64,000 nucleotides of DNA from Cognaticolwellia aestuarii. Lineage in GTDB: Bacteria > Pseudomonadota > Gammaproteobacteria > Enterobacterales > Alteromonadaceae. The stretch is from contig NZ_MUZV01000009.1 in the NCBI RefSeq assembly GCF_002000025.1, positions 124,001 through 188,000 of the forward strand. The letters are read 5' to 3'. Below are positions 16,310-25,484 of the stretch, piece after piece. A model generated the notes under the pieces. That model was given only the letters and a program-made list of their open reading frames with translations, was not told where the DNA came from and did no database searches. The translations under genes and the position numbers were made by a program. How positions within the stretch are numbered: the stretch's first letter is position 1; every line of letters begins with the position of its first letter.

Positions 16310-18375
16310 TACCAAATTTTAACGCGCTTTTCAGGTGCAATGTACATAGCGTCACCTTCTTTAACATTAAAAGCTTTGTAAAATTCAGGCATGTTAGATA
16401 AAGAGCCTAAAGCACGGAACTCACCAGGTGAATGTGGGTCAGTTGCAACACGGTTACGTAATGATTTTTCAACCATTTTTCCACGCCATACTTGAGCAAA
16501 GCCCATGAAGAAACGTTGATCACCGGTTAAGCCGTCAATTACTGGTGCTTCTTTACCATTTAATGAGGCTTTATAAGCTTTATAAGCGATAGTCACACCT
16601 GATAAATCACCAATGTTTTCACCTAGTGTTAGTGAGCCATTAACGTTTAAGTCATCAAATACCGCGTAGTTGTCGTATTGAGAAACTAAGTTATCAGCAC
16701 GTACTTTAAAGGCAGCTAAATCGGCTTCAGTCCACCAGTTACGCATGTTGCCGTCACCATCATATTTACTACCTTGGTCATCAAAACCATGACCCATTTC
16801 ATGGCCAATAACCGCGCCAATACCACCGTAGTTTACAGCGTCATCAGCATTTAAGTTAAAAAATGGTGGTTGTAAAATGGCGGCAGGGAAAACAATCTCA
16901 TTTTTTGTTGGGTTGTAATAAGCATTAACGGTTTGTGGTGTCATGCCCCATTCTTGTCTGTCGATTGGACCACCAAGTTTAGCGACTTCTTTTTGGTGAG
17001 CAACTGTGCCAGAGCGAATTTTATTCCCCACTAAATCATCGCTTTTTATAATAAGTGCAGAGTAATCTTCCCATTTGTCAGGGTAACCAATTTTAGGATC
17101 AAAACTAGCTAATTTAACCTGCGCCGCTTTTTTCGTGGTATCTGACATCCATTCTAATTCATTAATACTTGCGCCGTATGCACCGCGTAAGTTCTCAACT
17201 AATTGTGTCATACGTACTTTTGCTTCTGGTTTGAAGTGACGGCCTACATAAACTTTACCGATCACTTCACCTAAGTTGCCATTAACCACTGAAACACCAC
17301 GTTTCCACATTGGACGTTGTTCTTCACGACCGCTTAACTGTTTAGAGTAGAAATCAAAGTTTTCATTATCTAAAGCGGTTGTTAAGTAACTAGAGAAGTT
17401 GCTTAGGGTGTGGAATGTTAAATAAGTCTGCCAATCTGCTAGTGATGTTTCAGCGAATGTTTCGCCAAAACCTTTAACAAATGAAGGTTGGTTAATAATA
17501 AGATCTTTCTGTGCAGCAACACCTTGTGCTTCAAGATAAGCCGTCCAATTGAAGGTATCTGTTATCGTATTTAATTCACTGACGTTGAATTTGTTATAGC
17601 GCTTAGTGCTGTCACGAGATTCAACTTTTGACCAATGATAGCCAGCTAACTTGGTTTCAAGTGCCATGATGGTTTGTGCAGCAGCTTTACCATTTTTCAA
17701 ACCGGCTAAATTAAACATGTTTTCAATGTGAGCTACGTAGCCTTGACGTAATTTAGCAAAACGTTCAGCTTCATTAAAGTAGTAGTCTTTATCTGGTAAA
17801 CCTAGGCCACTCTGCCATACATGTGTGGCATACCGTGTTGAGTCTTTTGCATCAACGCTGATGTAAAAAGCTAACGGGCTACCAACACCAATTTTTTGGC
17901 TGCTACCAAAAAATGTTGCTAGCTCATCTTTATTTTTAAGCGTGTTAATGTCGTTAAGTATTGGCTTTATAGGGGTAATGCCTGCAGCATTACGTGCCTC
18001 AGTATTCATAAATGAGCGGAATAGATCGGCAACTTTTTGCTCATCACTGCCCATTTTTAAGTTTTTAGTGGCTGCTAGCTCTTCGATAATGGCTTTTACG
18101 TTGTCATCAGCTTCATCACGCAAGTCGTAAAATGCACCAATTGAAGTTTTGTCGCCAGGGATCTCGTTCGCATTTAACCAGGCTCCATTTACATAACGGT
18201 AAAAGTTATCTTGTGGACGAACAGATAAATCCATATTCGCTTTATCAATACCTGATGCTAAAGCGGTTTTTTGCATTATTGGTGCCTCAGTAACTGTTTT
18301 TGTACTCAGGTCATGACTACACCCAGCAATGAACAGTAAAGATGTGCAAACTGCACCTGTTATTATATTCTTCAT
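16309..18375 (-). CDS. M13 family zinc metallopeptidase lipoprotein (neprilysin/PepO-like)
   Basis: A 688-residue protein with a lipoprotein signal (MKNIITGAVCTSLLFIAGC, lipidated Cys19) and the M13 two-domain layout: a large N-terminal helical domain and a C-terminal catalytic domain. The zinc site is complete: His525-Glu-Met-Gly-His529 and Glu586 in GENIGD, with Asp590. The Asn-Ala-Tyr-Tyr substrate motif (VNAYYNP) precedes it. Such enzymes cut oligopeptides at the periplasmic or outer membrane surface. It is monocistronic with its own terminator, and divergent from lolC across a 382-bp region rich in palindromes. Confidence 0.95.
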   Translation of the reverse strand: MKNIITGAVCTSLLFIAGCSHDLSTKTVTEAPIMQKTALASGIDKANMDLSVRPQDNFYRYVNGAWLNANEIPGDKTSIGAFYDLRDEADDNVKAIIEELAATKNLKMGSDEQKVADLFRSFMNTEARNAAGITPIKPILNDINTLKNKDELATFFGSSQKIGVGSPLAFYISVDAKDSTRYATHVWQSGLGLPDKDYYFNEAERFAKLRQGYVAHIENMFNLAGLKNGKAAAQTIMALETKLAGYHWSKVESRDSTKRYNKFNVSELNTITDTFNWTAYLEAQGVAAQKDLIINQPSFVKGFGETFAETSLADWQTYLTFHTLSNFSSYLTTALDNENFDFYSKQLSGREEQRPMWKRGVSVVNGNLGEVIGKVYVGRHFKPEAKVRMTQLVENLRGAYGASINELEWMSDTTKKAAQVKLASFDPKIGYPDKWEDYSALIIKSDDLVGNKIRSGTVAHQKEVAKLGGPIDRQEWGMTPQTVNAYYNPTKNEIVFPAAILQPPFFNLNADDAVNYGGIGAVIGHEMGHGFDDQGSKYDGDGNMRNWWTEADLAAFKVRADNLVSQYDNYAVFDDLNVNGSLTLGENIGDLSGVTIAYKAYKASLNGKEAPVIDGLTGDQRFFMGFAQVWRGKMVEKSLRNRVATDPHSPGEFRALGSLSNMPEFYKAFNVKEGDAMYIAPEKRVKIW

Positions 18376-18586
18376 TTTATACTCACGATTTAATTTTTAG
18401 TAGACTGTAGCGCTTTGATTTAAAGCACACGATATTAAAGCCAAACATTTAAATTTACTAGGCTAACGTCGATTTTTATAACAAACTATTAACTTTTTCT
18501 TGTAGCTATAAATTTACAAAAAACAAAATATAACGTTATTAAGGCGTTAACGTGACGATAATTTGTAACATTTTCCCCACATTGTT

Positions 18587-18618
18587 TTGTAAAATAGTTA
18601 AATTTAACTATTTTACAA
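18587..18618. repeat. Perfect 32-bp palindrome upstream of lolC
   Basis: Arms TTGTAAAATAGTTAAA and TTTAACTATTTTACAA meet with no loop, centred between 18602 and 18603. An operator-type dyad or cruciform-prone site; no T-run terminator geometry. Confidence 0.85.
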
Positions 18619-18627
18619 GGAGTTAAG

Positions 18628-18658
18628 TATACATTTAACTTATTAAGTTAAATGTATA
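18628..18658. repeat. Second inverted repeat upstream of lolC
   Basis: Arms TATACATTTAACTT and AAGTTAAATGTATA around ATT, 9 bp after the first palindrome and sharing its TTTAACT half-motif. About 100 bp before the lolC start. Confidence 0.85.
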
Positions 18659-18757
18659 AAACTTCATAAAGTCAGGAGCTATATGCATATTAGCTGTGTT
18701 ATTATTTTAGGCAAAATAACCTTGGTGTTATAACCATTTACAATAAAGAAAGAGTTC

Positions 18758-19978
18758 ATGTTTCAACCTGTTAGTGTTTACATCGGCTTAAGGTACAGTC
18801 GCAGCAGCCACGGCAAAGGCTTTGTTTCCTTTATCACCTTCTTTTCAATAATCGGCATTGTCTTAGGTGTTGCTTCCTTAATTACTGTCGTTTCTGTCAT
18901 GGATGGACTAGAACAGGAACAAAAAAGGCGTGTGCTTGGTTTAGTGCCGCATGTGCTTATGTCACATCAAAAAGCACATATCAGTAATTGGCAAACGTTG
19001 CAGCAAGACATCCTCTCGCTTCCTAAGGTTAACAAAGTCACACCTTTTCAAGAAAGTGAAGCCTTGATTCAATCAAAAAAATCCCTGCAAGGGGTTTTAG
19101 TGCACGGCATTATGCCTGAATTTGAACAACATAATATTATCAATAGTTCAATGGTTGCTGGGCAATTAGAGCGCTTAGAAAGCGTGCCCTTTAGTATAGT
19201 ATTAGGCCAAGCATTGGCGCGTAATTTAAAGGTAAAACTGGGTGATGAAGTTCGTTTAACCTTGCCTAATAAGACCTTATTTACCCCAATGGGACGCGTT
19301 CCTGTACATCGTACGTTTACCATTGTTGGTGTGTTTAATGTTGGCTCTCAAGTTGATGAAGCAATGGTTTATATCAACATCAAAGATGGAGCAAAGCTAC
19401 ATCGAAAAAAAGGTGATGGTGTTAATCAGTTACGCTTGTATCTTGATGATGCTTTTCATGCTCAAGATGTTATTTCACAGTTGTCTGTAAAATATCCCAA
19501 ATACCAGTTTGTCAGCTGGCAAGAAAGCCAAGGGGCATTGTTTGCAGCTGTGAGTATGGAAAAAAATATGATGTGGTTGATGCTCAGTTTAATTATTGCC
19601 GTTGCAGCTTTTAATATTGTTTCAGCATTAGTGATGGTGGTCATAGATAAGCAAGGTGAAATCAGTATTTTACAAACCTTAGGTTTAGATCGCAGTGGCG
19701 TAGTGAAAATTTTTATCACTCAAGGGTTAACCAATGGTATATGGGGCGTTGCTTTAGGTGTTATTTTGGGCATGTTGTTGACGTTAAATTTAAATAACAT
19801 ATTCAGTTTACTTGGCGTTACTTTATTGGGAGCGGGTCAACAACTACCGATTGCTATCGATGCATTAAACATTGTTATCATTATTGTTTCAGCGTTGGCA
19901 ATGAGCTTTATTGCCACACTATACCCGGCCTATCGTGCAGCACAAACTCAGCCAGCCGAGGTGCTTAGAAATGAATAG
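18758..19978 (+). CDS. lolC: Lipoprotein-releasing ABC transporter permease LolC
   Basis: A 406-residue inner membrane protein of the LolC/LolE family: N-terminal helix (about 25-50), a large periplasmic domain (about 50-260), then three C-terminal helices ending with the conserved LYPAYRAAQTQPAEVLR. The start FIGLRYSRS-like motif (IGLRYSRSSHGKGFVSFI) is typical. With LolD and LolE it extracts mature lipoproteins from the inner membrane for LolA. Its 3' end overlaps the start of lolD by 8 bp if LolD begins at 19971. LolC is assigned by position as first of the pair. Confidence 0.9.
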   Translation: MFQPVSVYIGLRYSRSSHGKGFVSFITFFSIIGIVLGVASLITVVSVMDGLEQEQKRRVLGLVPHVLMSHQKAHISNWQTLQQDILSLPKVNKVTPFQESEALIQSKKSLQGVLVHGIMPEFEQHNIINSSMVAGQLERLESVPFSIVLGQALARNLKVKLGDEVRLTLPNKTLFTPMGRVPVHRTFTIVGVFNVGSQVDEAMVYINIKDGAKLHRKKGDGVNQLRLYLDDAFHAQDVISQLSVKYPKYQFVSWQESQGALFAAVSMEKNMMWLMLSLIIAVAAFNIVSALVMVVIDKQGEISILQTLGLDRSGVVKIFITQGLTNGIWGVALGVILGMLLTLNLNNIFSLLGVTLLGAGQQLPIAIDALNIVIIIVSALAMSFIATLYPAYRAAQTQPAEVLRNE

Positions 19979-20813
19979 TAAGGTCAATAATGAAATGGCA
20001 AATAATTTGAACAATAACCAGGTAAAAAAGAGCACAACGATGAACGCCAATGAAAATACTAGTAAGCCTGAAGCTGCACTGAGTTTTGAGTGTCGTCAAT
20101 TAAGTAAATCATATCAACAAGGACCGATAACAACGCAAGTGTTATCTCATCTTGATTTGGCGGTTAAAGCCGGTGAGTTGGTAGCAATTGTCGGGAGCTC
20201 AGGTTGTGGTAAAAGTACTTTTTTACATTTAGCCGGTGCGTTAGATACTCCCAGTACCGGAGAGGTTTTTATTAATGGTGTGAATATTCATCAACTTTCT
20301 GAAAAGCAAAGAGCAAAGTTTCGTAATCAGCACATTGGTTTTATATACCAATTTCATCACTTGATGATGGAATTTAGTGCTCAAGAAAATGTTGCAATGC
20401 CACTGTTAATACGTGGTGATAGCCCTAAAGATGCGCTTGCTCAAGCGCAAGTTATGCTTGAACAGGTTGGCTTATCACACCGTACTCACCATCGGCCTTC
20501 AGAATTATCAGGTGGTGAGCGTCAACGTGTAGCCATTGCGCGTGCCTTAGTCACTAAACCTTCATTGATTTTAGCTGACGAGCCAACAGGAAATCTAGAT
20601 TTTGATACTGCAGAGCAAATTTACCAATTGCTGCAAACATTAAATCGTACGGTAAATACTAGTTTTGTCATTGTTACTCATGACTTAACTTTAGCCGCAA
20701 AAATGGATCGTCAATTACGTTTAGAGCACGGACACCTTAAGCCATTAGCTGATATTAGCCCAAGTAATCTTGAATCAGTTCAGAATGAACAACGCCAAGC
20801 TGAGGAAAGTTAA
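19971..20813 (+). CDS. lolD: Lipoprotein-releasing system ATPase LolD
   Basis: A 280-residue ABC ATPase when started at the ATG at 19971, overlapping the lolC stop. Walker A GSSGCGKS is at 75-82, signature LSGGERQRVAIARALV and Walker B LILADEPTGNLD follow, and VVTHD-type switch is IVTHDLTLA. E. coli LolD has 233 residues; here about 38 Asn/Lys/Ser-rich residues precede the conserved domain (ECRQLSKSY). In-frame ATGs at 19995 and 20040 would give shorter forms, so the true start is uncertain. It is followed immediately by lolE. It powers lipoprotein release. Confidence 0.93.
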   Translation: MNSKVNNEMANNLNNNQVKKSTTMNANENTSKPEAALSFECRQLSKSYQQGPITTQVLSHLDLAVKAGELVAIVGSSGCGKSTFLHLAGALDTPSTGEVFINGVNIHQLSEKQRAKFRNQHIGFIYQFHHLMMEFSAQENVAMPLLIRGDSPKDALAQAQVMLEQVGLSHRTHHRPSELSGGERQRVAIARALVTKPSLILADEPTGNLDFDTAEQIYQLLQTLNRTVNTSFVIVTHDLTLAAKMDRQLRLEHGHLKPLADISPSNLESVQNEQRQAEES

Positions 20814-22079
20814 GTGTTAAAACCGTTAAGTGTCTTTATCGGCTTGCGCTATGTACGTAGTCGTCAAAAAAAGGGGTTCTCTTCATTTATCTCAGCATCA
20901 TCTACTATTGGTATTGCTATTGGTGTAACTGTTCTGATTGTTGTGTTGTCAGCAATGAATGGTTTTGAGCGAGCACTGGCTACACATCTTCTGTCTGTTG
21001 TGCCTCATGGTGAAGTTGTCGCGGTCAATGAACCAATTAATCAATGGCGAAAAAATGTTGATAAAATAGCACAAACACCGGGGGTTGTTGCCGCCGCGCC
21101 GTTTATCAAAACTCAAGGCATGATGCAGAAGTCAGCGGCTCTAAAAGGCGTTGAGATACGTGGCGTTGATGTCATGCTAGAGCAACAAGTTTCTGCTATC
21201 GCAAGTTATATAACGGCAGGTAATTGGCAAGATTTAGCTCGCGACAACGCGATTGTTATCGGTGCCGGTATTGCGCGAAAATTGTCATTGCAAGTGGGCG
21301 ATAACGTTCAGTTGCTGTTACCGCCTAGCGATGCTGCAACTCGCTCAGGCAATAAAATCACACAATTTCCTGTACCGACTAAGCAGCAAGCGACAATTGT
21401 TGGAGTGTTTAAGTTCGGTGGTACTATCGATGACAGCCAAGTTTTTATTAATTTAGCGAAAGCAGGGCAATTGCTAGGGTATCAGGCTGACGAAGTTCAA
21501 GGTATTCGATTAAAAGTCAGTGATGTATTTTCGGCTCCGCAAATCGTGCATGACGCTGCCTACAGTTTTGACTTTTATGTTTATATGCTTGATTGGACCC
21601 GAAGTCACGGGCATTTGTTTAATGATATTCAGCTGGTGCGTTTAGTCATGTTTATTGTTCTGGTGTTAGTTATTGCCGTGGCAAGTTTTAATATAGTGTC
21701 GACCCTAATTATGGCGGTAAATGAAAAAAAATCTGATATTGCGATATTGAAAACTATGGGGGCAAAGCCAAGTACAATCATGGCAAGCTTTATGTTTCAG
21801 GGGCTAATGAATGGTATTATTGGCTGTATACTCGGCGCAAGTTTAGGTATTTTAATTTCATTAAATTTAACGGAAATCATCCGTGCTATGGAAGCAATGC
21901 TGTCGATGGAGTTTTTATCTGCCGATGTATACTTTATTGACTACTTACCGACACTATTACGCCAACAAGATGTTATTAATACTGTAACTACCGCTTTGTT
22001 AATGAGTTTATTGGCCACTATTTATCCGGCATGGCGCGCTACAAAAGTTGAGCCAGCACAAGTGCTAGGACAATCTTAA
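20814..22079 (+). CDS. lolE: Lipoprotein-releasing ABC transporter permease LolE
   Basis: A 421-residue LolC/LolE family permease with the same architecture as its neighbour LolC: N-terminal helix, large periplasmic domain and three C-terminal helices closing with TIYPAWRATKVEPAQVLG. It begins with GTG at 20814 directly after the lolD stop, with AGGAAAG 5 bases upstream as a good ribosome site. The segment NIVSTLIMAVNEKKSDIAILKTMGA is the family's cytoplasmic coupling helix for LolD. The lolC-lolD-lolE order is standard in gammaproteobacteria. Confidence 0.92.
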   Translation: MLKPLSVFIGLRYVRSRQKKGFSSFISASSTIGIAIGVTVLIVVLSAMNGFERALATHLLSVVPHGEVVAVNEPINQWRKNVDKIAQTPGVVAAAPFIKTQGMMQKSAALKGVEIRGVDVMLEQQVSAIASYITAGNWQDLARDNAIVIGAGIARKLSLQVGDNVQLLLPPSDAATRSGNKITQFPVPTKQQATIVGVFKFGGTIDDSQVFINLAKAGQLLGYQADEVQGIRLKVSDVFSAPQIVHDAAYSFDFYVYMLDWTRSHGHLFNDIQLVRLVMFIVLVLVIAVASFNIVSTLIMAVNEKKSDIAILKTMGAKPSTIMASFMFQGLMNGIIGCILGASLGILISLNLTEIIRAMEAMLSMEFLSADVYFIDYLPTLLRQQDVINTVTTALLMSLLATIYPAWRATKVEPAQVLGQS

Positions 22080-22093
22080 CCCGTATCTGTGAT

Positions 22094-22126
22094 AAAAAAA
22101 TCAGACGTTAAGTCTGATTTTTTTTT
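22094..22126. terminator. Bidirectional terminator between lolE and the DUF2062 gene
   Basis: TCAGAC / GTCTGA stem with loop GTTAA, extended by an A run before and a T run after. It can end both the lolCDE transcript and the convergent minus-strand transcript. Confidence 0.9.
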
Positions 22127-22161
22127 GTAAATACTCTCACCGATCACACCTTTGGCTAAAC

Positions 22162-22677
22162 TTAATCTCTGCGAACTTTGCGTTTTTTCCATTCTTTTGC
22201 GACTGAAAAACGCCAGAGCGTGTTTATGGTTAAATAACCTAAAATAGAGAAAATGGTCGCAAGCACGCCACAGCCAAGAATAAATGCTGGACCGATAGTT
22301 GAAACACTTTCAACTAACCATTGCCAACTTGCTTCAAAGGCAAATTGTTTGGTGGGAACGCCAACAATCCAGGTACCAACTAAATAACAAAAATAGAAAA
22401 TAGCCGGCATAGTTAAAGGGTTAGTGATCCATACAAGTGCTACAGAAAGCGGTAAATTTGCATGTACTATAATAGCAAGACCGGCAGCCAAAACCATTTG
22501 AAAAGGTACAGGGATAAAAGCAAAGAATAACCCAACCGCAAATGCTTTACTGACCGAGCGACGGTTAAGGTGCCATAAATTTGCGTTATGCAATAGCGTA
22601 CCGAAAATTTGTAAATGCTTGTTGTTTTTAATCGTTTGATGATCGGGCATCAGGCGTTTAATCATTTTTTTCGGCAT
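22162..22677 (-). CDS. DUF2062 domain membrane protein
   Basis: A 171-residue protein with the DUF2062 pattern: the segment LWHLNRRSVSKAFAVGLFFAFIPVPFQM, then ITNPLTMPAIFYFCYLVG and a last membrane helix near 135-155, ending in a basic tail (EWKKRKVRRD). Around three to four membrane segments are predicted. The family is widespread next to comEC and lolCDE in gammaproteobacteria, but its function is not known to me. Its start is only 16 bp from the divergent comEC start, so the promoters of the two genes must overlap coding sequence. Confidence 0.88.
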   Translation of the reverse strand: MPKKMIKRLMPDHQTIKNNKHLQIFGTLLHNANLWHLNRRSVSKAFAVGLFFAFIPVPFQMVLAAGLAIIVHANLPLSVALVWITNPLTMPAIFYFCYLVGTWIVGVPTKQFAFEASWQWLVESVSTIGPAFILGCGVLATIFSILGYLTINTLWRFSVAKEWKKRKVRRD

Positions 22678-22693
22678 AAGTTCTTAACTTTAA

Positions 22694-25309
22694 ATGGCTA
22701 ATTGGAAATTGATCACTATGGAATGGTGGCTACTTACATTTTTTTTCAGTGCTATTTTGTCATTATTCATACCTATAGTGCCAGAGTTTTCTTTGCTATC
22801 GGTAATATTGTTGTTGGCTTTATTTTTTATCTTACGGCAAAAATATCACTTAATCGCTATTGCCATATTCGCTTTTACTTGGGTTTTGATTGCAGCGAGC
22901 CAATATCATAATACCCTGAATCAAAATAATATTTTGTTAAAAAAGCTGCATAAGCAAGTTTATTTAATACAAGGTGAAGTGATAAATATTGCTAATATTG
23001 ACTCAGATAATAGCCGTTTTAATTTTCTTATTACCCATTGGCAAGGCGAAAAGGTTAATAACAGCTTTAAAGTTCGTCTCAGTTGGAAAAAACCAAAGCA
23101 ACCTATATTACAAGGTCAGATATGGCAGCTTGCTGTGAAATTAAAGCCTGCACATGGTTTAGCAAACATAGGGGGCTTTAATTACCAATTGTGGTTATTG
23201 CAACAGCAAATTATCGCAACGGGTTATGTGAAAGGTGATCCTAGCGCTAAAACACTGTCAGTGCCTAAAAAGCGTAATATATTACGACAAAAAAAAGCAA
23301 CCTGGCGACAAGCATTGTATCTCAAGCTTTCGCTAATGTTAGCAGATAAATCCATGCGTGCTTTAATTTTGGCATTAGGTTTTGGCGAGCGAGGAGAGTT
23401 AACTCCTGAACATTGGCAGGTGCTATCAGCGACCGCCACCCAGCATCTTATTGCCATTTCAGGTTTGCATATTGGTATTGTGGCTTTTGGTAGTTTGATT
23501 TTCATACGGACTATTTTTCGTCTACTACCACTGAAGTGGCTTTTGTCTAAGAAATGGCAATTTAGGTGCATGGAAAGTAACTTTAGATATTTACCGGTGT
23601 TATGCAGTTGTTTTATGGCATGGTATTACGCTTATCTTGCAGGATTTTCTATTCCGACATTGCGCGCTTTGGTGATGTTACTGTTGCTTTGGTCATTTAA
23701 ATTGTTGTTGGTTAATGTCACGTTATTGCGCTGGTTGTTACTGACCGTTTTAGTTATTTTACTTGTTTGGCCGTTAAGCTTACTCAGTGCTAGTTTTTGG
23801 CTGTCTATATCTGCTTTGGTTATTATTTTTTCGACACTGTCTCGTTTTAATATCACGATGAATACCGCAGATAAATCTAAGCCAATGAGTAAACCTCAGT
23901 CAGCATTAACGGGGGGATTAAAAGCTGAAAAATTATTAACCAGCCATTGGCTGCAGGTTAAGGCGCGGGCATTACATTGGCTAAAAACGCTATTGCTGGT
24001 GCAATTGTCGTTAACGCTTGCCATGTTACCAATAGCGGCATGGCTAAATTATCAGCTGCCATTGGCGGCCTTTTTTGCCAATATCTTGGCTGTGCCTCTG
24101 ATGAGCGTAACGGTTATCCCATTGACATTGCTTGCGGTGATTTCACTGCCGATAAATACTTGCTTAGCTGGTGTTTTTGCTGACTTAGCGCAATTGAGTA
24201 TGTCGTTAATTTGGCAGTGGTTAAGTTATCTAGCGAGCAATACGTGGCTAGTTGTTGCCGTTTCTGCCCAGCAAATTCAAGTTTTATTACTGTTTTTTGT
24301 TGTTATCGCTTTAGCCTTATTTTTTCGTCTCAGTAAAAGAAAGGTTATTGCGACTTTATGTTTATTTATAATCTCGCTAGCTACCATGCACTTTAAGCGT
24401 CCAGCATTAAATGAATGGCAGTTATCTGTGCTTGATGTTGGCCATGGCCTTGCCATTTTGATTGAAAAAAATCAGCATGTTTTTCTTTATGATACTGGCG
24501 CAAGCTATCCCAGTGGTTTTAATATGGCTGATGCGGCAGTATTACCTTACTTAAAACATTATGGATATAAAGCTATTGATACTGTCATGATCAGCCACAA
24601 TGATAATGATCACGCAGGTAGCTTGCAGCAGTTACAAGCCAGCATTGCAGTCAACAATGTAATTGCTAATGAGCAAAAATTAAAGCCGGATACACATTGT
24701 ATTTCAGGTCAATACTTTACTTGGCAAGGCTTAGTGTTTGAGGTGTTGTCGCCTGCTGAAGTCAAAGGTGATAAAAATGATGACTCTTGTGTTATCACCA
24801 TTAGTGATGGTACCCATCGCGTATTATTACCCGGCGATATCTCGATAAAGCAAGAAAAGCTTCTGCTAAATATTTCAGGGATGCGTAATAAACTTCGTAG
24901 TGACGTACTTATTGCGCCGCATCATGGCTCTAAATCTTCTTCTAGTCGTCGCTTTTTAGCTGCTGTTTCACCTCGTTTCGCTGTTTTTAGTACCGGGTAT
25001 TTAAATCGGTGGCAAATGCCATCGACAGAAATTTTAAAGCGATATCATGATGTCGATATTACTACTTTTAATACCGCTGAGCTTGGCATGATCAGTTTTA
25101 AGTTTAGCCAATCTAGAGCTGATAGCCCTGACATTAGCCAGAGTGATAGTAATGCACAGGCTAGCTATTCAGCGGATAATGCAAGTAGTCATGCAGCAAA
25201 TGATAGCGAAGATAAAGCAGCGTATTACCATAGAAATCAACATATCAAAGGTCATATTGAGATCAAAAGTTATCGCAAAGATATTCGACCATATTGGTTT
25301 GTTAATTAG
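22694..25309 (+). CDS. comEC: DNA internalisation competence protein ComEC/Rec2
   Basis: An 871-residue inner membrane protein that takes single-stranded DNA into the cytoplasm during transformation. N-terminal helices plus an OB-like domain (about 1-200), the multi-helix Competence domain (about 210-560; ISGLHIGIV near 253 is its hallmark) and a C-terminal metallo-beta-lactamase-like domain from about 570 with HNDNDHAG at 635-642 and PHHGSKSSSS. Residues from about 813 to the end form a Ser/Ala/Asp-rich hydrophilic tail absent from shorter homologues. The ATG at 22694 is taken as start; 22718 is possible. Confidence 0.94.
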   Translation: MANWKLITMEWWLLTFFFSAILSLFIPIVPEFSLLSVILLLALFFILRQKYHLIAIAIFAFTWVLIAASQYHNTLNQNNILLKKLHKQVYLIQGEVINIANIDSDNSRFNFLITHWQGEKVNNSFKVRLSWKKPKQPILQGQIWQLAVKLKPAHGLANIGGFNYQLWLLQQQIIATGYVKGDPSAKTLSVPKKRNILRQKKATWRQALYLKLSLMLADKSMRALILALGFGERGELTPEHWQVLSATATQHLIAISGLHIGIVAFGSLIFIRTIFRLLPLKWLLSKKWQFRCMESNFRYLPVLCSCFMAWYYAYLAGFSIPTLRALVMLLLLWSFKLLLVNVTLLRWLLLTVLVILLVWPLSLLSASFWLSISALVIIFSTLSRFNITMNTADKSKPMSKPQSALTGGLKAEKLLTSHWLQVKARALHWLKTLLLVQLSLTLAMLPIAAWLNYQLPLAAFFANILAVPLMSVTVIPLTLLAVISLPINTCLAGVFADLAQLSMSLIWQWLSYLASNTWLVVAVSAQQIQVLLLFFVVIALALFFRLSKRKVIATLCLFIISLATMHFKRPALNEWQLSVLDVGHGLAILIEKNQHVFLYDTGASYPSGFNMADAAVLPYLKHYGYKAIDTVMISHNDNDHAGSLQQLQASIAVNNVIANEQKLKPDTHCISGQYFTWQGLVFEVLSPAEVKGDKNDDSCVITISDGTHRVLLPGDISIKQEKLLLNISGMRNKLRSDVLIAPHHGSKSSSSRRFLAAVSPRFAVFSTGYLNRWQMPSTEILKRYHDVDITTFNTAELGMISFKFSQSRADSPDISQSDSNAQASYSADNASSHAANDSEDKAAYYHRNQHIKGHIEIKSYRKDIRPYWFVN

Positions 25310-25433
25310 CTAGCGTGCTGTTTTTTGTTGCAGATGCCGTCAAATGATGTGATTAATTACTGTGATAAAAGTTTATCAGTTGGTTGATTGGCAAAATAAC
25401 GCTAAAATAGTCAGGCAATTTACTAATACAATT

Positions 25434-25463
25434 AAAAAATCCCTTAAATGAGCGGGACTTTTT
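25434..25463 (+). terminator. Likely terminator between comEC and msbA
   Basis: AAAAATCCC paired with GGGACTTTTT around a 10-base loop, with a T run, about 125 bp after comEC and 22 bp before the msbA start. It could also act as an attenuator for msbA. Confidence 0.5.
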
Positions 25464-25484
25464 AATAACGCATTGAGAGTATTA

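Larger units (their letters stand above)
18376..18757. other. 382-bp divergent intergenic region (pepO-like / lolC) with large palindromes
   Basis: No gene is visible. The region is very AT-rich and must hold the promoters of the M13 peptidase gene and of lolC. It contains a perfect 32-bp palindrome and a second 14-bp-arm inverted repeat, listed separately, plus a smaller ACGTTA/TAACGT inverted repeat near 18530-18555. Confidence 0.8.
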
